NCBI RefSeq assembly: GCF_017744445.1
Contig: NZ_JAGIBH010000011.1
Coordinates: forward strand, 1-64,000
DNA length: 64,000 bases
From: Caulobacter sp.
GTDB lineage: Bacteria > Pseudomonadota > Alphaproteobacteria > Caulobacterales > Caulobacteraceae
Direction: 5' to 3'
Each line of letters opens with the position of its first letter. Position 1 is the stretch's first letter. Shown here piece by piece: positions 9,543 to 20,832 of this stretch. Made by a program: the position numbers and the translations under genes. Under the pieces are notes generated by a model that saw only the letters and a list, made by a program, of their open reading frames with translations, ran no database searches and was not told the origin of the DNA.

Positions 9543-10295
9543 TCAAGCGCCGCACGACGGACAATGGGGATCGGCCCCGATCCGCACCGTACGCGTTTCC
9601 GCCGCCAGGGCGTCATAGATCAACAGCTTGCCGGACAAGGGCTGGCCGGCGCCGGCGACCAGCTTGACCGCCTCCAGGGCCATCATCGAGCCGATCACCC
9701 CGGCCAGGGCGCCGACGACGCCGACTAGCGAGCAGGTCTCGGCGTCCGGCGGAACCTCGGGCACCAGGCAGCGGTAGCAGGGCTGGCCGTGGAACACTCC
9801 GACCTGACCGGTCCAGCGCCCCAGGGCCCCGCTGACCAGCGGCTTGCCGTGGGCCAGGCAGGCGTCGCTGACGGCGAAGCGGGTGGCGAAATCGTCGGTG
9901 CCGTCGAGGACGAGGTCATACCGCGAGACGATGTCGCCGGCGTTGACGGCGTCCAGCCATACCGGATGGGTCTCGATGGTCGTATGCGGGTTCAGGGCGC
10001 CCAGGCGCTCGACGGCTGCCTCGACCTTGGGGCGGCCCACGTCAGAGGCCGCATACAGCACCTGGCGCTGGAGATTCGACAGCGAGACGGCGTCGGGATC
10101 CACGAGGCCGATCGTGCCGATCCCGGCGGCCGCCAGATACAGCGACGCCGGCGCGCCCAGGCCGCCGGCTCCGACCACCAGAATGCGGGCGGCCTTCAGC
10201 TTCTGCTGCCCTGGCCCGCCGATCTCGCGCAGAACCAGGTGGCGGGCATAGCGCTCGACTTCGGCTTCCGAGAAAGGCTTGGGCGAAAAACTCAC
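9543..10295 (-). CDS. MoeB/ThiF family adenylyltransferase
   Basis: A 250-residue E1-like enzyme that adenylates the C-terminus of a ubiquitin-fold sulphur carrier (MoaD or ThiS type). It has [21 protein letters not shown] for ATP binding, the SNLQRQVLY arginine-containing motif, [10 protein letters not shown], and zinc-binding [11 protein letters not shown] with a second HCPSCGA pair at the C-terminus. The GTG at 10293-10295 is preferred as start. An ATG 150 bases further upstream would overlap hslV and add a low-complexity arginine-rich extension unlike the family. No rhodanese domain follows, so it resembles MoeB/HesA rather than longer forms. MoeB and ThiF cannot be separated here. Confidence 0.88.
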   Translation of the reverse strand: MSFSPKPFSEAEVERYARHLVLREIGGPGQQKLKAARILVVGAGGLGAPASLYLAAAGIGTIGLVDPDAVSLSNLQRQVLYAASDVGRPKVEAAVERLGALNPHTTIETHPVWLDAVNAGDIVSRYDLVLDGTDDFATRFAVSDACLAHGKPLVSGALGRWTGQVGVFHGQPCYRCLVPEVPPDAETCSLVGVVGALAGVIGSMMALEAVKLVAGAGQPLSGKLLIYDALAAETRTVRIGADPHCPSCGA

Positions 10296-10336
10296 GGCGC
10301 TTGACCCTCCGGCCCGGCCTCGCCACATGCGAAGCC

Positions 10337-10900
10337 ATGCAAAGCTCGAACTCCTTCCCCGACTGGCACGGCACGACCATTCTGGCGGTGCGCAAGAACG
10401 GACAGACCGTGATCGCCGGCGACGGACAGGTCTCCATGGGCCCAACCGTCGTCAAGGGCAACGCCCGCAAGGTGCGCCGCCTGGCCGGCGGCAAGGTGGT
10501 GGCGGGTTTCGCCGGCGCCACGGCCGACGCCTTCACGCTCATTGAGCGTCTGGAGGCCAAGCTGGAACAGTATCCCGACCAGCTGGCCCGCGCCTGCGTG
10601 GATCTCGCCAAGGACTGGCGCACCGACCGCTACCTGCGCAAGCTGGAGGCCATGTTGCTGGTGGCCGACAAGACCGCCATCTACACCGTCACCGGCGTCG
10701 GCGACGTGCTGGAGCCGGGCGAGAGCCCTGGCGGCAACGCCGTGGCGGCGATCGGCTCGGGCGGCAACTACGCCCTGGCGGCCGGCAAGGCGCTGATCGA
10801 CCTGGATCTTTCCGCCGAGGAACTGGCTCGCAAGGCCATGGGCATCGCCGCCGAGATCTGCGTCTACACGAACGGCAACCTCACCGTCGAAGTGCTGTAG
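10337..10900 (+). CDS. hslV: ATP-dependent protease HslVU, proteolytic subunit
   Basis: A 187-residue threonine protease that forms the dodecameric core degraded-protein chamber with HslU. The active-site threonine follows a short propeptide, in [14 protein letters not shown], and the conserved [20 protein letters not shown] and [14 protein letters not shown] segments are present. The ATG at 10337 is chosen; another at 10301 would add 12 residues. The gene is divergent from the MoeB-like gene with 41 bases between the two starts and heads the cluster hslV, NTF2-like gene, hslU. Mature catalysis would need removal of the 12-residue leader. Confidence 0.95.
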   Translation: MQSSNSFPDWHGTTILAVRKNGQTVIAGDGQVSMGPTVVKGNARKVRRLAGGKVVAGFAGATADAFTLIERLEAKLEQYPDQLARACVDLAKDWRTDRYLRKLEAMLLVADKTAIYTVTGVGDVLEPGESPGGNAVAAIGSGGNYALAAGKALIDLDLSAEELARKAMGIAAEICVYTNGNLTVEVL

Positions 10901-11001
10901 ACGGCGGTTCAGCGCGCCGTCGAAGCGGCGCCGGCTTTCGTCGCAATTGAGATGCGTGGAAAGTTCATCGGCGTTTGCTGAGCGCAGGGGAGGATCCTGC
11001 C

Positions 11002-11840
11002 ATGCTCAAGACCGTTCTGACCGCCATCGTTGCGTTGACCGCCGCCAACACGGCTCTGGCCGAGACCAAGACGCCCGGCCGCCAGATCGAGGCGGCCGAG
11101 CGCGCCTTCGCCGCCGACGGCGCGGCGATGGGCATCCGCGCCTCGTTCCTCAAGCACATGGCGCCCGACGCCATCGTCTTTAGCCCGGGCCCGGTGAACG
11201 CCCGCGTCTTCTACGGCGCGCAATCGGGCGAGGGCGAGCCGAAGATCGCCTGGTGGCCCGCCTTCGTCGTGGCCTCCAAGTCGGGCGACCTTGGCCTGTC
11301 GACCGGCCCTACCCAGTTCGACGGCCGGCCGGGCGGCTGGTTCTCCAGCATCTGGCGCAAGGACGCCGACGGAACCTGGCGCTGGGTCTATGACGGCGGC
11401 GGCGTGGCCGATTCCACCTCGGCCCCGGCCCAGACGACGCCGGCGGTCATGGCCCCGGTCGCGACCCAGGGCGAGGCCTCGCCCGCCAAGGCCTTCGAGG
11501 CCGTGAGCGCGGCCGAGGCTGGCCTAGCCGCCGCCGCCCTGACCGACACGGCCGCCGCCTACCGCGCCGTGCTCAGCGACAACGCCCATATGCTGGGCCC
11601 GAACGGCATGCGGACCCTGACGCCGACGGCGACGAGCGAGCGGCTGGCCAAGCGTCCGGCGACCACCGCCCTGACCCTGCGCGGCGGCGGCGCCTCCAAG
11701 GCCGGCGACCTGGTCTGGACCCATGGCGAGGCCCGCTGGACGACAGACGCTCAAAAATCCGCCGCCGCGCACTATATGCATGTCTGGCAACGGCGCCCCG
11801 AAGGGTGGCGTCTGATCTTCGAGGCCCTGATCAACGACCG

Positions 11841-11844
<4 letters not shown>
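11002..11844 (+). CDS. Secreted protein with two NTF2/SnoaL-like repeats
   Basis: A 280-residue protein with a clear signal peptide ([20 protein letters not shown]). Two similar domains of about 110 residues follow: about 30-135 ([34 protein letters not shown], ending [16 protein letters not shown]) and about 165-280 ([35 protein letters not shown], ending [16 protein letters not shown]). Both look like DUF4440-type NTF2 folds. A strong AGGGGAGG ribosome binding site lies at 10986-10993. Its TGA overlaps the hslU ATG (ATGA), so translation of the two is probably coupled, which is odd for a periplasmic protein and a cytoplasmic ATPase. Function is unknown. Confidence 0.75.
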
Positions 11845-13136
<1,292 letters not shown>

Positions 13137-13139
13137 GGA

Positions 13140-14027
13140 TCAGGAGGCGGCGCGAACCGCCTCCATCCCCAGGATCGCGGCCTTGCGGGCCAAGCCCCAG
13201 TGGTAGCCGGTCAGCTTGCCACTCTTGCCGATGGCCCGGTGGCAGGGGATCAGCAGCGAGATCGGGTTGGCCCCGATGGCGCCGCCGGTGGCCTGGAAGG
13301 CCTTGGGCTTGCCGGCCCAGCAGGCGACCTGGCCATAGGTGGCCGTCTCGCCGGCCGGGATCTGCAGCAGCGCCTTCCAGACCTGCACGTGGTAGGGCGA
13401 GCCGATCAGCACGATCGGCAGCGGCCCCTCCCCGCCCGCGAAGGCGTGCAGGGCCGTGGCCTGGGCGGCCATGTCGTCGCGGGTCCAGTCGGCGGCCGGG
13501 AACCGGCGGTGCATGTCGGCGAAGGACGCCTCGTCATCGCCGTCCGAGAAGGCCAGGCCCGCCAGGCCGCGATCGGCCATCACGAACAGGCCCTTGCCGA
13601 ACGGCGTCGGGGCCCAGCCCCAGCGCAGCTTCATGCCCGCCCCGCGCCGACGCACCTCGCCCGGGGTCACCGCCTCCTGGGCGATGAACAGGTCGTGCAG
13701 GCGTGACGGCCCCGACAGCCCGGCGTCGAAGGCCGCGTCCAGCACCGTGCCGCCGGCCTCCAGCGAGCGCCGAGCCTCGGCATGGGCGATGGCCGAGACG
13801 AAGCTCTTGGGGCTGACCCCGGCCCAGCGGGTGAAGATGCGCTGGAAATGGAACGGCGACAGGCCCACGGCCTGGGCCGCCTCGTCCAGCGAGGGATGAT
13901 CGGACCACCGCTCGGCCAGCCAGTTCAGCGCCTTGGCCATGCGGTGATAGTCGACCGAGCGTTCCGCCAGGCGAACCAGCTCTTCGCTTTCGGTCTCAAA
14001 AGGGGTTGCGTCGTATGCCATGGTCAT
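13140..14027 (-). CDS. AraC-type regulator fused to methylated-DNA--cysteine methyltransferase (Ada C-terminal type)
   Basis: A 295-residue fusion. Residues about 30-130 form an AraC-type double helix-turn-helix (LNWLAERWSDHPSLDEAAQAVGLS, then FHFQRIFTRWAGVSPKSF). Residues about 135-290 form an O6-alkylguanine-DNA methyltransferase with the alkyl-accepting cysteine in IPCHRAIGKSG and the preceding GGAIGANPISLL. The N-terminal zinc/phosphotriester domain of E. coli Ada is missing, so sensing through methylphosphotriesters is not expected. It repairs alkylated guanine and may regulate its own or neighbouring genes. Forty-three bases separate it from the co-directional DUF2244 gene. Confidence 0.88.
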   Translation of the reverse strand: MTMAYDATPFETESEELVRLAERSVDYHRMAKALNWLAERWSDHPSLDEAAQAVGLSPFHFQRIFTRWAGVSPKSFVSAIAHAEARRSLEAGGTVLDAAFDAGLSGPSRLHDLFIAQEAVTPGEVRRRGAGMKLRWGWAPTPFGKGLFVMADRGLAGLAFSDGDDEASFADMHRRFPAADWTRDDMAAQATALHAFAGGEGPLPIVLIGSPYHVQVWKALLQIPAGETATYGQVACWAGKPKAFQATGGAIGANPISLLIPCHRAIGKSGKLTGYHWGLARKAAILGMEAVRAAS

Positions 14028-14070
14028 AGGCTAGGCGCCTCGCAGAACGGTGTCCGCCCGGTTCTTGCGG

Positions 14071-14547
14071 TCATGACCAACGTTCGCTCCTAGCTTTGCG
14101 GATAGCCGCCTCCAGGTCGCCGGCGAAGCGTTCCCGCTCGTCGGGTCCCAGCGATCGGGCCAGGGTCAGGCGCTTGCGATAGATCATCAGCCGCACGCGG
14201 GTCTCGTGGACACCAGGATGGTCGACGCCGACGCGTGTGAAGGCGGTGGGCGAGGTCCAGACGGTGCGGGCGCCCTTCTCGTCCTCGCGGCTGACGGTGA
14301 CGGCCTCGGCGGTGACCTGCACGCGCTCGACGCGGCGGGCGGCGCGATCGCTAGCCCTTAAGGCTAACCATAGGGCCAGCACATCCAGCCCCAGGAACGG
14401 CAGCACCACGGGCGCGCGCACCGCCAGCAGGAAGATCGCCACCATCACGTTGAACGCCATCATCACGCCCAGCAGCACCGCCGCCCCTTGCGGGCTCAGC
14501 GAGCGATGCGGCGCGATCACGCGGTCCATGTAGATGGGCAGGGCCAT
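14071..14547 (-). CDS. DUF2244 family membrane protein
   Basis: A 158-residue protein with a short N-terminal segment SPQGAAVLL and two adjacent transmembrane helices (about residues 20-62, LLGVMMAFNVMVAIFLLAV and VVLPFLGLDVLALWLALRAS). A cytoplasmic or periplasmic beta-rich region follows, with RVQVTAEAVTVSRED and LTLARSLGPDERERFAGDLEAAI. These features match DUF2244, whose function is not known. It is divergent from nth; the gap of 64 bases must hold both promoters. Confidence 0.78.
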   Translation of the reverse strand: MALPIYMDRVIAPHRSLSPQGAAVLLGVMMAFNVMVAIFLLAVRAPVVLPFLGLDVLALWLALRASDRAARRVERVQVTAEAVTVSREDEKGARTVWTSPTAFTRVGVDHPGVHETRVRLMIYRKRLTLARSLGPDERERFAGDLEAAIRKARSERWS

Positions 14548-14611
14548 GACGGGAATTTAGGAGCCCTTCCCGCGCTTGGCGAGGCGCCCGCATCACGGCA
14601 TGTTCCGGCCC

Positions 14612-15307
14612 ATGGCCAAGCCCGCTCTCGCTAAGAAAAAGAAGCCGCCCGTAAAGCGGATCAGCCCCGCCGAGCGGGAGCGCGTCGAGATCCTGTTCGC
14701 GCGTTTCGAGAGCCTGGACCTGCATCCCAAGACCGAGCTGAACTATTCCAACCCCTACGAGCTGGTCACCGCCGTGGCGCTCTCGGCCCAGGCCACCGAC
14801 GTCCAGGTCAACAAGGCCACCGGCCCGCTGTTCCAGGTCGCCGACAGCGCCGAGAAGATGCTGGAGCTCGGGGAAGAGGGGCTGATCAAATATATCGCCT
14901 CGATCGGCCTGTTCCGCACCAAGGCCAAGAACGTCATCGCCGCAGCCCATATCTTGATGGACAAGCACGGCGGGGAAGTGCCGCTGAACCGTACTGATCT
15001 CGAGGCTCTGCCCGGCGTGGGCCGCAAGACGGCATCGGTTGTGCTGAACGAGCTGGACATCGAACCGGCCATCGCCGTCGACACGCACGTCTTCCGGGTG
15101 TCCCACCGGCTGAAGCTGTCGGCGGGCAAGGTTCCCGATGCGGTGGAGCAGGACCTGATGCGGGTCGTACCCGGGCCCTACCAGACGCGGGCGCACCACT
15201 GGCTGATCCTGCATGGACGGTATGTCTGCGTGGCGCGCAAGCCCAAGTGCGAGATCTGCAAGATCAGCGACCTGTGTCCGTCGCGGGAGCTGTTCCTGGG
15301 GGTCTGA
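14612..15307 (+). CDS. nth: Endonuclease III, DNA glycosylase/AP lyase
   Basis: A 231-residue base-excision repair enzyme that removes oxidised pyrimidines and cleaves abasic sites. The helix-hairpin-helix with catalytic lysine is LPGVGRKTASVVL, the catalytic aspartate is in VDTHVFRVSHRL, and the iron-sulphur cluster cysteines are spaced C-x6-C-x2-C-x5-C in CVARKPKCEICKISDLC. The start at 14612 gives MAKPALAKKKKPP, a lysine-rich N-terminal tail; an ATG at 14600 would add four residues. The gene is followed by an inverted-repeat element that probably acts as transcript end. Confidence 0.95.
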   Translation: MAKPALAKKKKPPVKRISPAERERVEILFARFESLDLHPKTELNYSNPYELVTAVALSAQATDVQVNKATGPLFQVADSAEKMLELGEEGLIKYIASIGLFRTKAKNVIAAAHILMDKHGGEVPLNRTDLEALPGVGRKTASVVLNELDIEPAIAVDTHVFRVSHRLKLSAGKVPDAVEQDLMRVVPGPYQTRAHHWLILHGRYVCVARKPKCEICKISDLCPSRELFLGV

Positions 15308-15424
15308 CTTGCCCCCTCCGCGCCTTCGGCGCTCCTCCCCCGGAGGGGGAAGAAGGACGGCGCGAACCTTCTGCCCCCTCTGGGGGCGGACGACCTCGCA
15401 AAGCGAGGTCAGGTGGGGGCAAGT
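15308..15424. repeat. Intergenic inverted repeat, family D, copy 1
   Basis: The whole gap between nth and the ATP-grasp gene is one nested inverted repeat. The outer arms are ACTTGCCCCC near 15307 and GGGGGCAAGT near 15415-15424. Inner hairpins are GCGCCTTCGGCGC, CCTCCCCCGGAGGGGG and GACCTCGCAAAGCGAGGTC. It resembles copy 2 at 40338-40451 in layout (C-rich outer arms, small central hairpins) rather than in exact sequence. No T-run follows on either strand, so it is not a classical terminator, though it separates two convergent genes. Confidence 0.7.
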
Positions 15425-16281
15425 CAGCCGATCGCCCGCACCACCGCCGCCGCGAACGCCGCGCCATGATCATGCGCGTGCTCCAGGAACAGGTCCGGCT
15501 CGATCACCTCCAGTTCCATCAGCTGTGGCGTGTGTTCCAGACCCCGGATGAGGTCCACCCGCGCATAGGTCAGCGGCTCACCCGCCGCCTCCAGCACCAT
15601 TTCCGCCGCCCGCAGCGCCTCGCGTTCCGGCGCGATCTCGCTGACCTGGCCGCCGAACTGCGGCTGCACCCGGAAATCGCCCGCCACCGCGACCTTGGTC
15701 ACCGCATGGCTGAACTGGCCGTCGAAGAAGAACAGCGACAGCTCGCCCTCCTCGCCCACCGCCGGCAGGAACGGCTGGATCAGGGCCGGACCCGACGGGC
15801 CGCCCTCCAGCGAGCCGTGCCGCTTGACCCGGATGGTCTCGTGCGAGCCGGCCGAGACCTGCGGCTTGACCACCACCTCGTCGACCCCAAAGGCGTCGAA
15901 AGCCGCTTGGACATGCTCCAGGGTCAGCGCGTCATGCGCATGGGTCGGCACCACCGGCGCGCCCTTCCCGGCCAGTTCGACCAGGTAGGTCTTGGTCGAA
16001 TTCCAGCGCATCACATCAGCGGGATTGGCCACCCGGATCCCGTCGCGCTCGAGGCCGTCGAGGAAACCGAACCATTCGTCCTGGCGTCCGTGATAGCCCC
16101 AGGCCAGCGACGGCATGACAAGGCGCGCCTGGTCCTTCTCGACCTTGTCCGTCCAGGGCTGGGAGGCGACGCTCAGCCCCTTGGCGCGCAGCGGCGCGGC
16201 CAGGCGTTCGAACAGCGGGTTCCAGCTGTCGGCGAAGCGGGGCTCGTCGCGGGCGGGGACCAGGATCAGGACGTCGACCAT
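15424..16281 (-). CDS. ATP-grasp family protein (glutathione-synthetase-like)
   Basis: A 285-residue protein starting MVDVLILVPARDE at the ATG 16279-16281; an upstream in-frame ATG would add 19 residues without similarity. The ATP-grasp features are VDEVVVKPQVSAGSHETIRV (the lysine strand), PALIQPFLPAVGEEGELSLFFFDG and the metal-binding TYARVDLIRG with LMELEVIEPDLFL. This matches the RimK/glutathione-synthetase-like ATP-grasp group that joins a carboxylate to an amine. The substrate is unknown. It is divergent from the sugar/nucleoside kinase gene. Confidence 0.8.
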   Translation of the reverse strand: MVDVLILVPARDEPRFADSWNPLFERLAAPLRAKGLSVASQPWTDKVEKDQARLVMPSLAWGYHGRQDEWFGFLDGLERDGIRVANPADVMRWNSTKTYLVELAGKGAPVVPTHAHDALTLEHVQAAFDAFGVDEVVVKPQVSAGSHETIRVKRHGSLEGGPSGPALIQPFLPAVGEEGELSLFFFDGQFSHAVTKVAVAGDFRVQPQFGGQVSEIAPEREALRAAEMVLEAAGEPLTYARVDLIRGLEHTPQLMELEVIEPDLFLEHAHDHGAAFAAAVVRAIG

Positions 16282-16426
16282 TGGTTTACTCACGTGGCTT
16301 AGGGCTTCGCAGCTAGGATGTCGCAGTCCTTCGGGCAAGCCTTGCGTTGCCTTGAAGGTCCACTTCCTTTAATCGCCAAGTGTTGTGGCCTTTCGGCCCT
16401 GTTCTTTCAAAGGTTTGTCCCGCTCC

Positions 16427-17416
16427 ATGACCGCGCTCTACGACGTCGCCGGCATCGGCAACGCCATCGTCGATGTCATCGCCCAGTGCGACGACGCCTT
16501 CCTCGCCAAGGAAGGCCTGACCAAGGGCTCGATGGCCCTGATCGACCCGGCGCGGGCGGGAACCCTGTACGACGCCATGGCCGCGGGCATCGAGGCCTCG
16601 GGCGGCAGCGTCGCCAACACCATGGCCGGCATCGCCAGCTTCGGCGGCAAGGCCGCCTATATCGGCAAGGTCGCCGACGACCAGCTGGGCCGCGTGTTCC
16701 GCCACGACATGAAGGCCATCGGCTGCGTGTTCACCACCCCGGCCCTGGCCGAGGGCCCGGCGACCGCCCAGAGCCTGATCAACGTCACCCCCGACGCCCA
16801 GCGCACCATGTCGACCTATCTGGGCGCCTGCGTCGAGCTGACCAGCGCCGACGTCGACCCCGAGATCATCGAGGCCGCCCAGATCTCGTATCTGGAAGGC
16901 TATCTGTTCGACCCGCCGGAAGCCCGCCGCGCCTTCGCCAAGGCCGCCGCCCTGGCCCACGGCTCGGGCCGCAAGATCGCCATGACGCTGTCGGACAGCT
17001 TCATGGTCGACCGCCACCGCTCGGCCCTGCTGCCGTTCATCGAGACCCAGTGCGACATCGTCTTCGCCAATGACGCCGAGGTCTGCTCGCTGTTCGAGAC
17101 CGACGATTTCGACGCCGCCGTGAAGGCCCTGGCCGAACGCTGCGAGATCGCCGCCATCACCCGAGGCGAAAAGGGTTCGATCGCGGCCTCGAGCGGGCAG
17201 CTTTACGAAATCTCGGCTTACCCCGTCGAAAAAGTCGTGGACACGACCGGCGCGGGCGACCAATACGCCGCAGGTTTCCTCTACGGCCTGAGCCAAGGTC
17301 TCCCGCTGCCGGTCTGCGGTCAGCTGGGCTCTCTGGCCGCCGCCGAGGTCATCGACCACTACGGTCCGCGCCCGCAGGTCAACCTGCGTGAGCTGGCCGC
17401 CAAGAACGGACTTTAA
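16427..17416 (+). CDS. PfkB/ribokinase family kinase (probable adenosine kinase)
   Basis: A 329-residue PfkB-family sugar/nucleoside kinase. The N-terminal [11 protein letters not shown] and [24 protein letters not shown] are the substrate-lid signature, and the C-terminal [20 protein letters not shown] holds the catalytic aspartate and anion hole. The [16 protein letters not shown] and NDAEVCSLF segments are typical of bacterial adenosine-kinase-like members. It is separated from hisB by only eight bases and is probably co-transcribed with the his genes. A purine-salvage role beside histidine synthesis is plausible because the his pathway consumes ATP and releases AICAR, but this is inference. 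Confidence 0.8.
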   Translation: MTALYDVAGIGNAIVDVIAQCDDAFLAKEGLTKGSMALIDPARAGTLYDAMAAGIEASGGSVANTMAGIASFGGKAAYIGKVADDQLGRVFRHDMKAIGCVFTTPALAEGPATAQSLINVTPDAQRTMSTYLGACVELTSADVDPEIIEAAQISYLEGYLFDPPEARRAFAKAAALAHGSGRKIAMTLSDSFMVDRHRSALLPFIETQCDIVFANDAEVCSLFETDDFDAAVKALAERCEIAAITRGEKGSIAASSGQLYEISAYPVEKVVDTTGAGDQYAAGFLYGLSQGLPLPVCGQLGSLAAAEVIDHYGPRPQVNLRELAAKNGL

Positions 17417-17424
17417 GGATTCAG

Positions 17425-18015
17425 ATGGCCCGCACCGCTGAAGTGGTCCGCGAGACGAAGGAGACCCAGATCCGGGTCTGGATCGATCTCGACGGGACCG
17501 GCGTCTCGACGATCTCCACCGGCATCGGTTTCTACGACCATATGCTGGAGAGCTTCGCGCGCCACGGCGGCTTCGACCTCAAGGTCGAGACCAAGGGCGA
17601 CCTGCATATCGACATGCACCACACGGTCGAGGACACCGGCATCGTGCTGGGCCAGGCGATCAACAAGGCGCTGGATGGCTTCAAGGGCATCCGGCGCTTT
17701 GGCTCGGCCTATATCCCGATGGACGAGACCCTGACGCGCTGCGCCATCGACCTGTCCAACCGGCCGTACCTGATCTGGAAGGTCGAGTTCAAACGCCCCA
17801 AGGTCGGCGAGATGGACACCGAGCTCTTCAAGGAGTTCCACCACGCGTTCGCCATGAACTGCGGGGCGTGCATCCATCTGGAAACCCTGTACGGCGACAA
17901 CACCCACCATGTGGCCGAGAGCGGCTTCAAGGCCCTGGCCCGGGCGCTGCGTCAGGCGGTCGAGATCGACCCGAAGACCGGCGGCCAGGCGCCGTCCACC
18001 AAGGGCGTGCTGTAA
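17425..18015 (+). CDS. hisB: Imidazoleglycerol-phosphate dehydratase
   Basis: A 196-residue monofunctional HisB catalysing dehydration of imidazoleglycerol phosphate to imidazoleacetol phosphate. The metal-binding histidine clusters are visible in [18 protein letters not shown] and [18 protein letters not shown], with the second repeat in [13 protein letters not shown] and [21 protein letters not shown]. It lacks the histidinol-phosphatase domain of the E. coli enzyme, as usual in alphaproteobacteria. Nine bases separate it from hisH. Confidence 0.97.
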   Translation: MARTAEVVRETKETQIRVWIDLDGTGVSTISTGIGFYDHMLESFARHGGFDLKVETKGDLHIDMHHTVEDTGIVLGQAINKALDGFKGIRRFGSAYIPMDETLTRCAIDLSNRPYLIWKVEFKRPKVGEMDTELFKEFHHAFAMNCGACIHLETLYGDNTHHVAESGFKALARALRQAVEIDPKTGGQAPSTKGVL

Positions 18016-18024
18016 GGACATTCC

Positions 18025-18666
18025 ATGCAGACCGTCGCCCTGATCGACTACGGGTCGGGCAATCTGCGTTCGGCCGAGAAGGCCCTGCGTGAGGCGGCCC
18101 GCCGCCGCGCGCTGGACGCCGAGATTGTCGTCACCGCCGATCCCGACCTTGTCGCCAAGGCCGATCGCGTCTTCCTGCCCGGCGTCGGGGCCTTCGCCTC
18201 ATGCCGCGCTGGCCTGGACGCCACCGGCGTCTATGAGGCGATGAACCAGGCCGTCCATGGCCGCGGCGTGCCCTTCATGGGCATCTGCGTCGGCCATCAG
18301 CTCTTGGCCACCGAAGGCCTGGAGTTCGGCGTCACCCCCGGCCTCGACTGGATCGCCGGCCAGGTGAAGAAGCTCGAGCCCCACGATGCTTCGCTGACCA
18401 TCCCGCACATGGGCTGGAACGCCATCACGTTCGCCCGCGCTCATGCCCTGTTCCAGGGCATCGAGGACGGCGCCCACATGTACTATGCCAACTCGTTCGC
18501 CCTGAACGCGGCAGACCCGGCCGACATCGTCGCCACCACGGACCATGGTGGTCCGTTCACGGCGGCGGTGGCCAAGGGCAATGTCGCGGGCGTACAGTTC
18601 CACCCCGAAAAATCACAAAGTGCCGGGCTCGCCCTGCTCGCCAACTTCCTGGAATGGCGCCCATGA
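18025..18666 (+). CDS. hisH: Imidazole glycerol phosphate synthase, glutaminase subunit
   Basis: A 213-residue class I glutamine amidotransferase that supplies ammonia to HisF. The nucleophile cysteine is in [12 protein letters not shown] and the His-Glu pair in [12 protein letters not shown]; the N-terminal [17 protein letters not shown] is typical. It forms a heterodimer with HisF encoded two genes downstream. The stop overlaps the hisA start (ATGA), so translation is probably coupled. Confidence 0.97.
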   Translation: MQTVALIDYGSGNLRSAEKALREAARRRALDAEIVVTADPDLVAKADRVFLPGVGAFASCRAGLDATGVYEAMNQAVHGRGVPFMGICVGHQLLATEGLEFGVTPGLDWIAGQVKKLEPHDASLTIPHMGWNAITFARAHALFQGIEDGAHMYYANSFALNAADPADIVATTDHGGPFTAAVAKGNVAGVQFHPEKSQSAGLALLANFLEWRP

Positions 18667-19388
18667 TCCTCTATCCCGCCATCGACCTGAAGGACGGCCA
18701 GTGCGTGCGCCTGCTGCACGGCGACATGGAGAAGGCCACGGTCTTCAACAATTCGCCCGCCGACCAGGCCCAGCGCTTCGTCAAGGACGGCTTCTCGTGG
18801 CTGCACGTCGTTGATTTGAACGGCGCCATTGAGGGCAAGTCGGTCAACACCGCCGCCGTCGAGCAGATCCTGGAGTCGATCTCCATCCCCGTGCAGCTGG
18901 GCGGCGGCATCCGCACCCTGGAAGGCGTCGAGGCCTGGATCGAGGCGGGCGTGTCCCGCGTGATCCTGGGCACGGTGGCGGTGCACGACCCCGAACTGGT
19001 CAAGAAGGCCGCCCGCCTGTGGCCCGAGCAGATCGCCGTGGCCGTCGACGTCCGTGACGGCAAGGTCGCCGTCGATGGCTGGACCGGCCTGTCGGACCTG
19101 TCGGCGATCGACTTGTCGCGCCGCTTCGAGGACGCCGGCGTCGCCGCCCTGATCATCACCGACATCAGCCGCGACGGCGCCCTGACCGGCGTCAATGTCG
19201 AAGGCGTGGGCGAGCTGGCCGACGCCGTCTCGATCCCCGTCATCGCCTCGGGCGGCGTCGCCGCCGTGGCCGACATCGAGCGCCTCAAGGCCCGCAAGGG
19301 CGTCGAGATCGCCGGGGCCATCCTGGGTCGCTCGCTCTATGCCGGCACGATCAAGCCGGCCGAAGCCCTGATCGCGGCGGCCGCCTGA
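18663..19388 (+). CDS. hisA: ProFAR isomerase
   Basis: A 241-residue (beta/alpha)8 barrel that isomerises ProFAR to PRFAR. The catalytic aspartates are in [14 protein letters not shown] and [15 protein letters not shown], and the two phosphate-binding loops are [14 protein letters not shown] and [14 protein letters not shown]. The internal repeat typical of HisA and HisF is visible. The start at 18663 gives [12 protein letters not shown]; an alternative TTG/ATG upstream would add three residues. It overlaps hisH by four bases and its TGA shares one base with the hisF ATG. Confidence 0.97.
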   Translation: MILYPAIDLKDGQCVRLLHGDMEKATVFNNSPADQAQRFVKDGFSWLHVVDLNGAIEGKSVNTAAVEQILESISIPVQLGGGIRTLEGVEAWIEAGVSRVILGTVAVHDPELVKKAARLWPEQIAVAVDVRDGKVAVDGWTGLSDLSAIDLSRRFEDAGVAALIITDISRDGALTGVNVEGVGELADAVSIPVIASGGVAAVADIERLKARKGVEIAGAILGRSLYAGTIKPAEALIAAAA

Positions 19389-20167
19389 TGCTGAAGACCC
19401 GGATCATTCCCTGCCTCGACGTGAAGGACGGGCGGGTGGTCAAGGGGGTCAATTTCGTCTCCCTGCGCGACGCCGGCGACCCGGTGGAGCAGGCGCGGGC
19501 CTATGACGCGGCCGGCGCCGACGAGCTGATGTTCCTGGACATCACCGCCTCCAGCGAAGGCCGCGGCCTGATCCTGGACGTCATCTCGCGCACGGCCGAG
19601 GTCTGCTTCATGCCCGTCTCGGTGGGCGGGGGCGTGCGGCAGGTGTCGGACATGCGCCGCCTGCTGCTGGCCGGGGCCGACAAGGTCTCGACCAACACCG
19701 CCGCCGTCGAGAACCCCGACCTGATCGCCCGCGGCGCCGACGCCTTTGGCAGCCAGTGCGTGGTGGTGGCCATCGACGCCAAGGCGCGCGAGGACGGCTC
19801 GGGCGGCTGGAACGTCTGGACCTATGGCGGCCGCAAGGACACCGGCATCGACGTGGTCGACTGGGCCGCCAAGGTCGTCGAGCGCGGCGCGGGCGAGATC
19901 CTGCTGACCTCGATGGACCGCGACGGCGCCAAGATCGGCTACGATATCCCGCTGCTGAAGGCCGTGACGGGCGCGGTGAACGTGCCGGTGATCGCCTCGG
20001 GCGGCGCGGGCAAGACCGAGCACCTGGTCGAAGCCGCCCGCGAAGGCCACGCCGCCGCCGTGCTGGCCGCCTCGATCTTCCACTTCGGCGAGATCAGCAT
20101 CGGCGAGGCCAAGCAGGCCATGGCCGACGCCGGCATTCCCGTGCGCCTTGATCGGAGCGCCGCATGA
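19388..20167 (+). CDS. hisF: Imidazole glycerol phosphate synthase, cyclase subunit
   Basis: A 259-residue (beta/alpha)8 barrel that cyclises PRFAR with ammonia from HisH to give imidazoleglycerol phosphate and AICAR. The catalytic aspartates are in [17 protein letters not shown] and [12 protein letters not shown]; the phosphate loops are [15 protein letters not shown] and [14 protein letters not shown]. It is tightly packed between hisA and hisE, with one-base and four-base overlaps. Confidence 0.97.
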   Translation: MLKTRIIPCLDVKDGRVVKGVNFVSLRDAGDPVEQARAYDAAGADELMFLDITASSEGRGLILDVISRTAEVCFMPVSVGGGVRQVSDMRRLLLAGADKVSTNTAAVENPDLIARGADAFGSQCVVVAIDAKAREDGSGGWNVWTYGGRKDTGIDVVDWAAKVVERGAGEILLTSMDRDGAKIGYDIPLLKAVTGAVNVPVIASGGAGKTEHLVEAAREGHAAAVLAASIFHFGEISIGEAKQAMADAGIPVRLDRSAA

Positions 20168-20490
20168 GCCGCCTCAGCGAGGTCCTGGACCGCCTCTCGG
20201 CCACGATCGAAGCCCGCAAGGGCGGCGATCCGTCGGTGTCCTATACCGCCAAGCTGCTGAACGACCCGGCCCTGGCCGCCAAGAAGCTGGGCGAGGAAGC
20301 CGTCGAGACGGTGATCGCGGCTGTGGCCCAGGGTCCCGACGCCCTGGCGGCCGAGAGCGCCGATCTGCTCTACCACTGGCTGGCCCTGATGGCCGCCTCG
20401 GGCGTGTCTCTGGACGCCGTGGCCGAGAAGCTGGAAGCCCGTGAAGGCACGTCCGGCATCGCCGAAAAGGCTGCTCGGAAGCCCCAATAA
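20164..20490 (+). CDS. hisE: Phosphoribosyl-ATP pyrophosphatase
   Basis: A 108-residue all-alpha MazG-like hydrolase that removes pyrophosphate from phosphoribosyl-ATP. The family helices are visible in [28 protein letters not shown] and the acidic metal-binding EEAVE and [14 protein letters not shown]. The separate cyclohydrolase HisI is not encoded here, so this is the monofunctional alphaproteobacterial form. It is the last his gene of this operon; hisG, hisD, hisC and hisI are not in the window. Confidence 0.93.
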   Translation: MSRLSEVLDRLSATIEARKGGDPSVSYTAKLLNDPALAAKKLGEEAVETVIAAVAQGPDALAAESADLLYHWLALMAASGVSLDAVAEKLEAREGTSGIAEKAARKPQ

Positions 20491-20523
20491 TCGACCGGTA
20501 AGGTTGGTGGCCCATGCTTGGGC

Positions 20524-20832
20524 ATGGTCCAGCTCGTCGGCCTCTATCTGCTCGTCATGAACGCGCTGACCTTCGCGGTCTTCGCGGATGACAAGCAGCG
20601 GGCGAGACAGGGCGATCGACGCGTGCCGGAGCGGATCCTCCTGCAACTGGCCCTGTTTGGCGGCACACCCGGCGCCTTCGCGGCTCAGCAGCTTCTTCGC
20701 CACAAGACCCGGAAGGAGCCGTTCCGCACCCTGCTGTGGCTCACCGCCTTCCTGCAGCTCGTCCTGGTGATCGGGGCGATCGTCTGGACGCACGGCGACG
20801 GGCCTCAGCTCTTGCGCTTCAGCGCCACGTAG
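20524..20832 (+). CDS. DUF1294 small membrane protein
   Basis: A 102-residue protein with two hydrophobic helices (about residues 2-20, VQLVGLYLLVMNALTFAVFA, and about 73-95, LLWLTAFLQLVLVIGAIVW). Between them is the conserved DUF1294 core: DDKQRARQGDRRVPERILLQLALFGGTPGAFAAQQLLRHKTRKEPFR. The family has no established function; a C-terminal copy of it is fused to a cold-shock domain in some bacteria. The ATG at 20524 is chosen over a TTG at 20518. Its 3' end overlaps the convergent Smr gene by 28 bases. Confidence 0.8.
   Translation: MVQLVGLYLLVMNALTFAVFADDKQRARQGDRRVPERILLQLALFGGTPGAFAAQQLLRHKTRKEPFRTLLWLTAFLQLVLVIGAIVWTHGDGPQLLRFSAT

Noticed and set aside
10296-10445. Longer N-terminus for the MoeB/ThiF protein
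   Set aside because: It would overlap hslV by over 100 bases and adds an arginine-rich segment not seen in the family.
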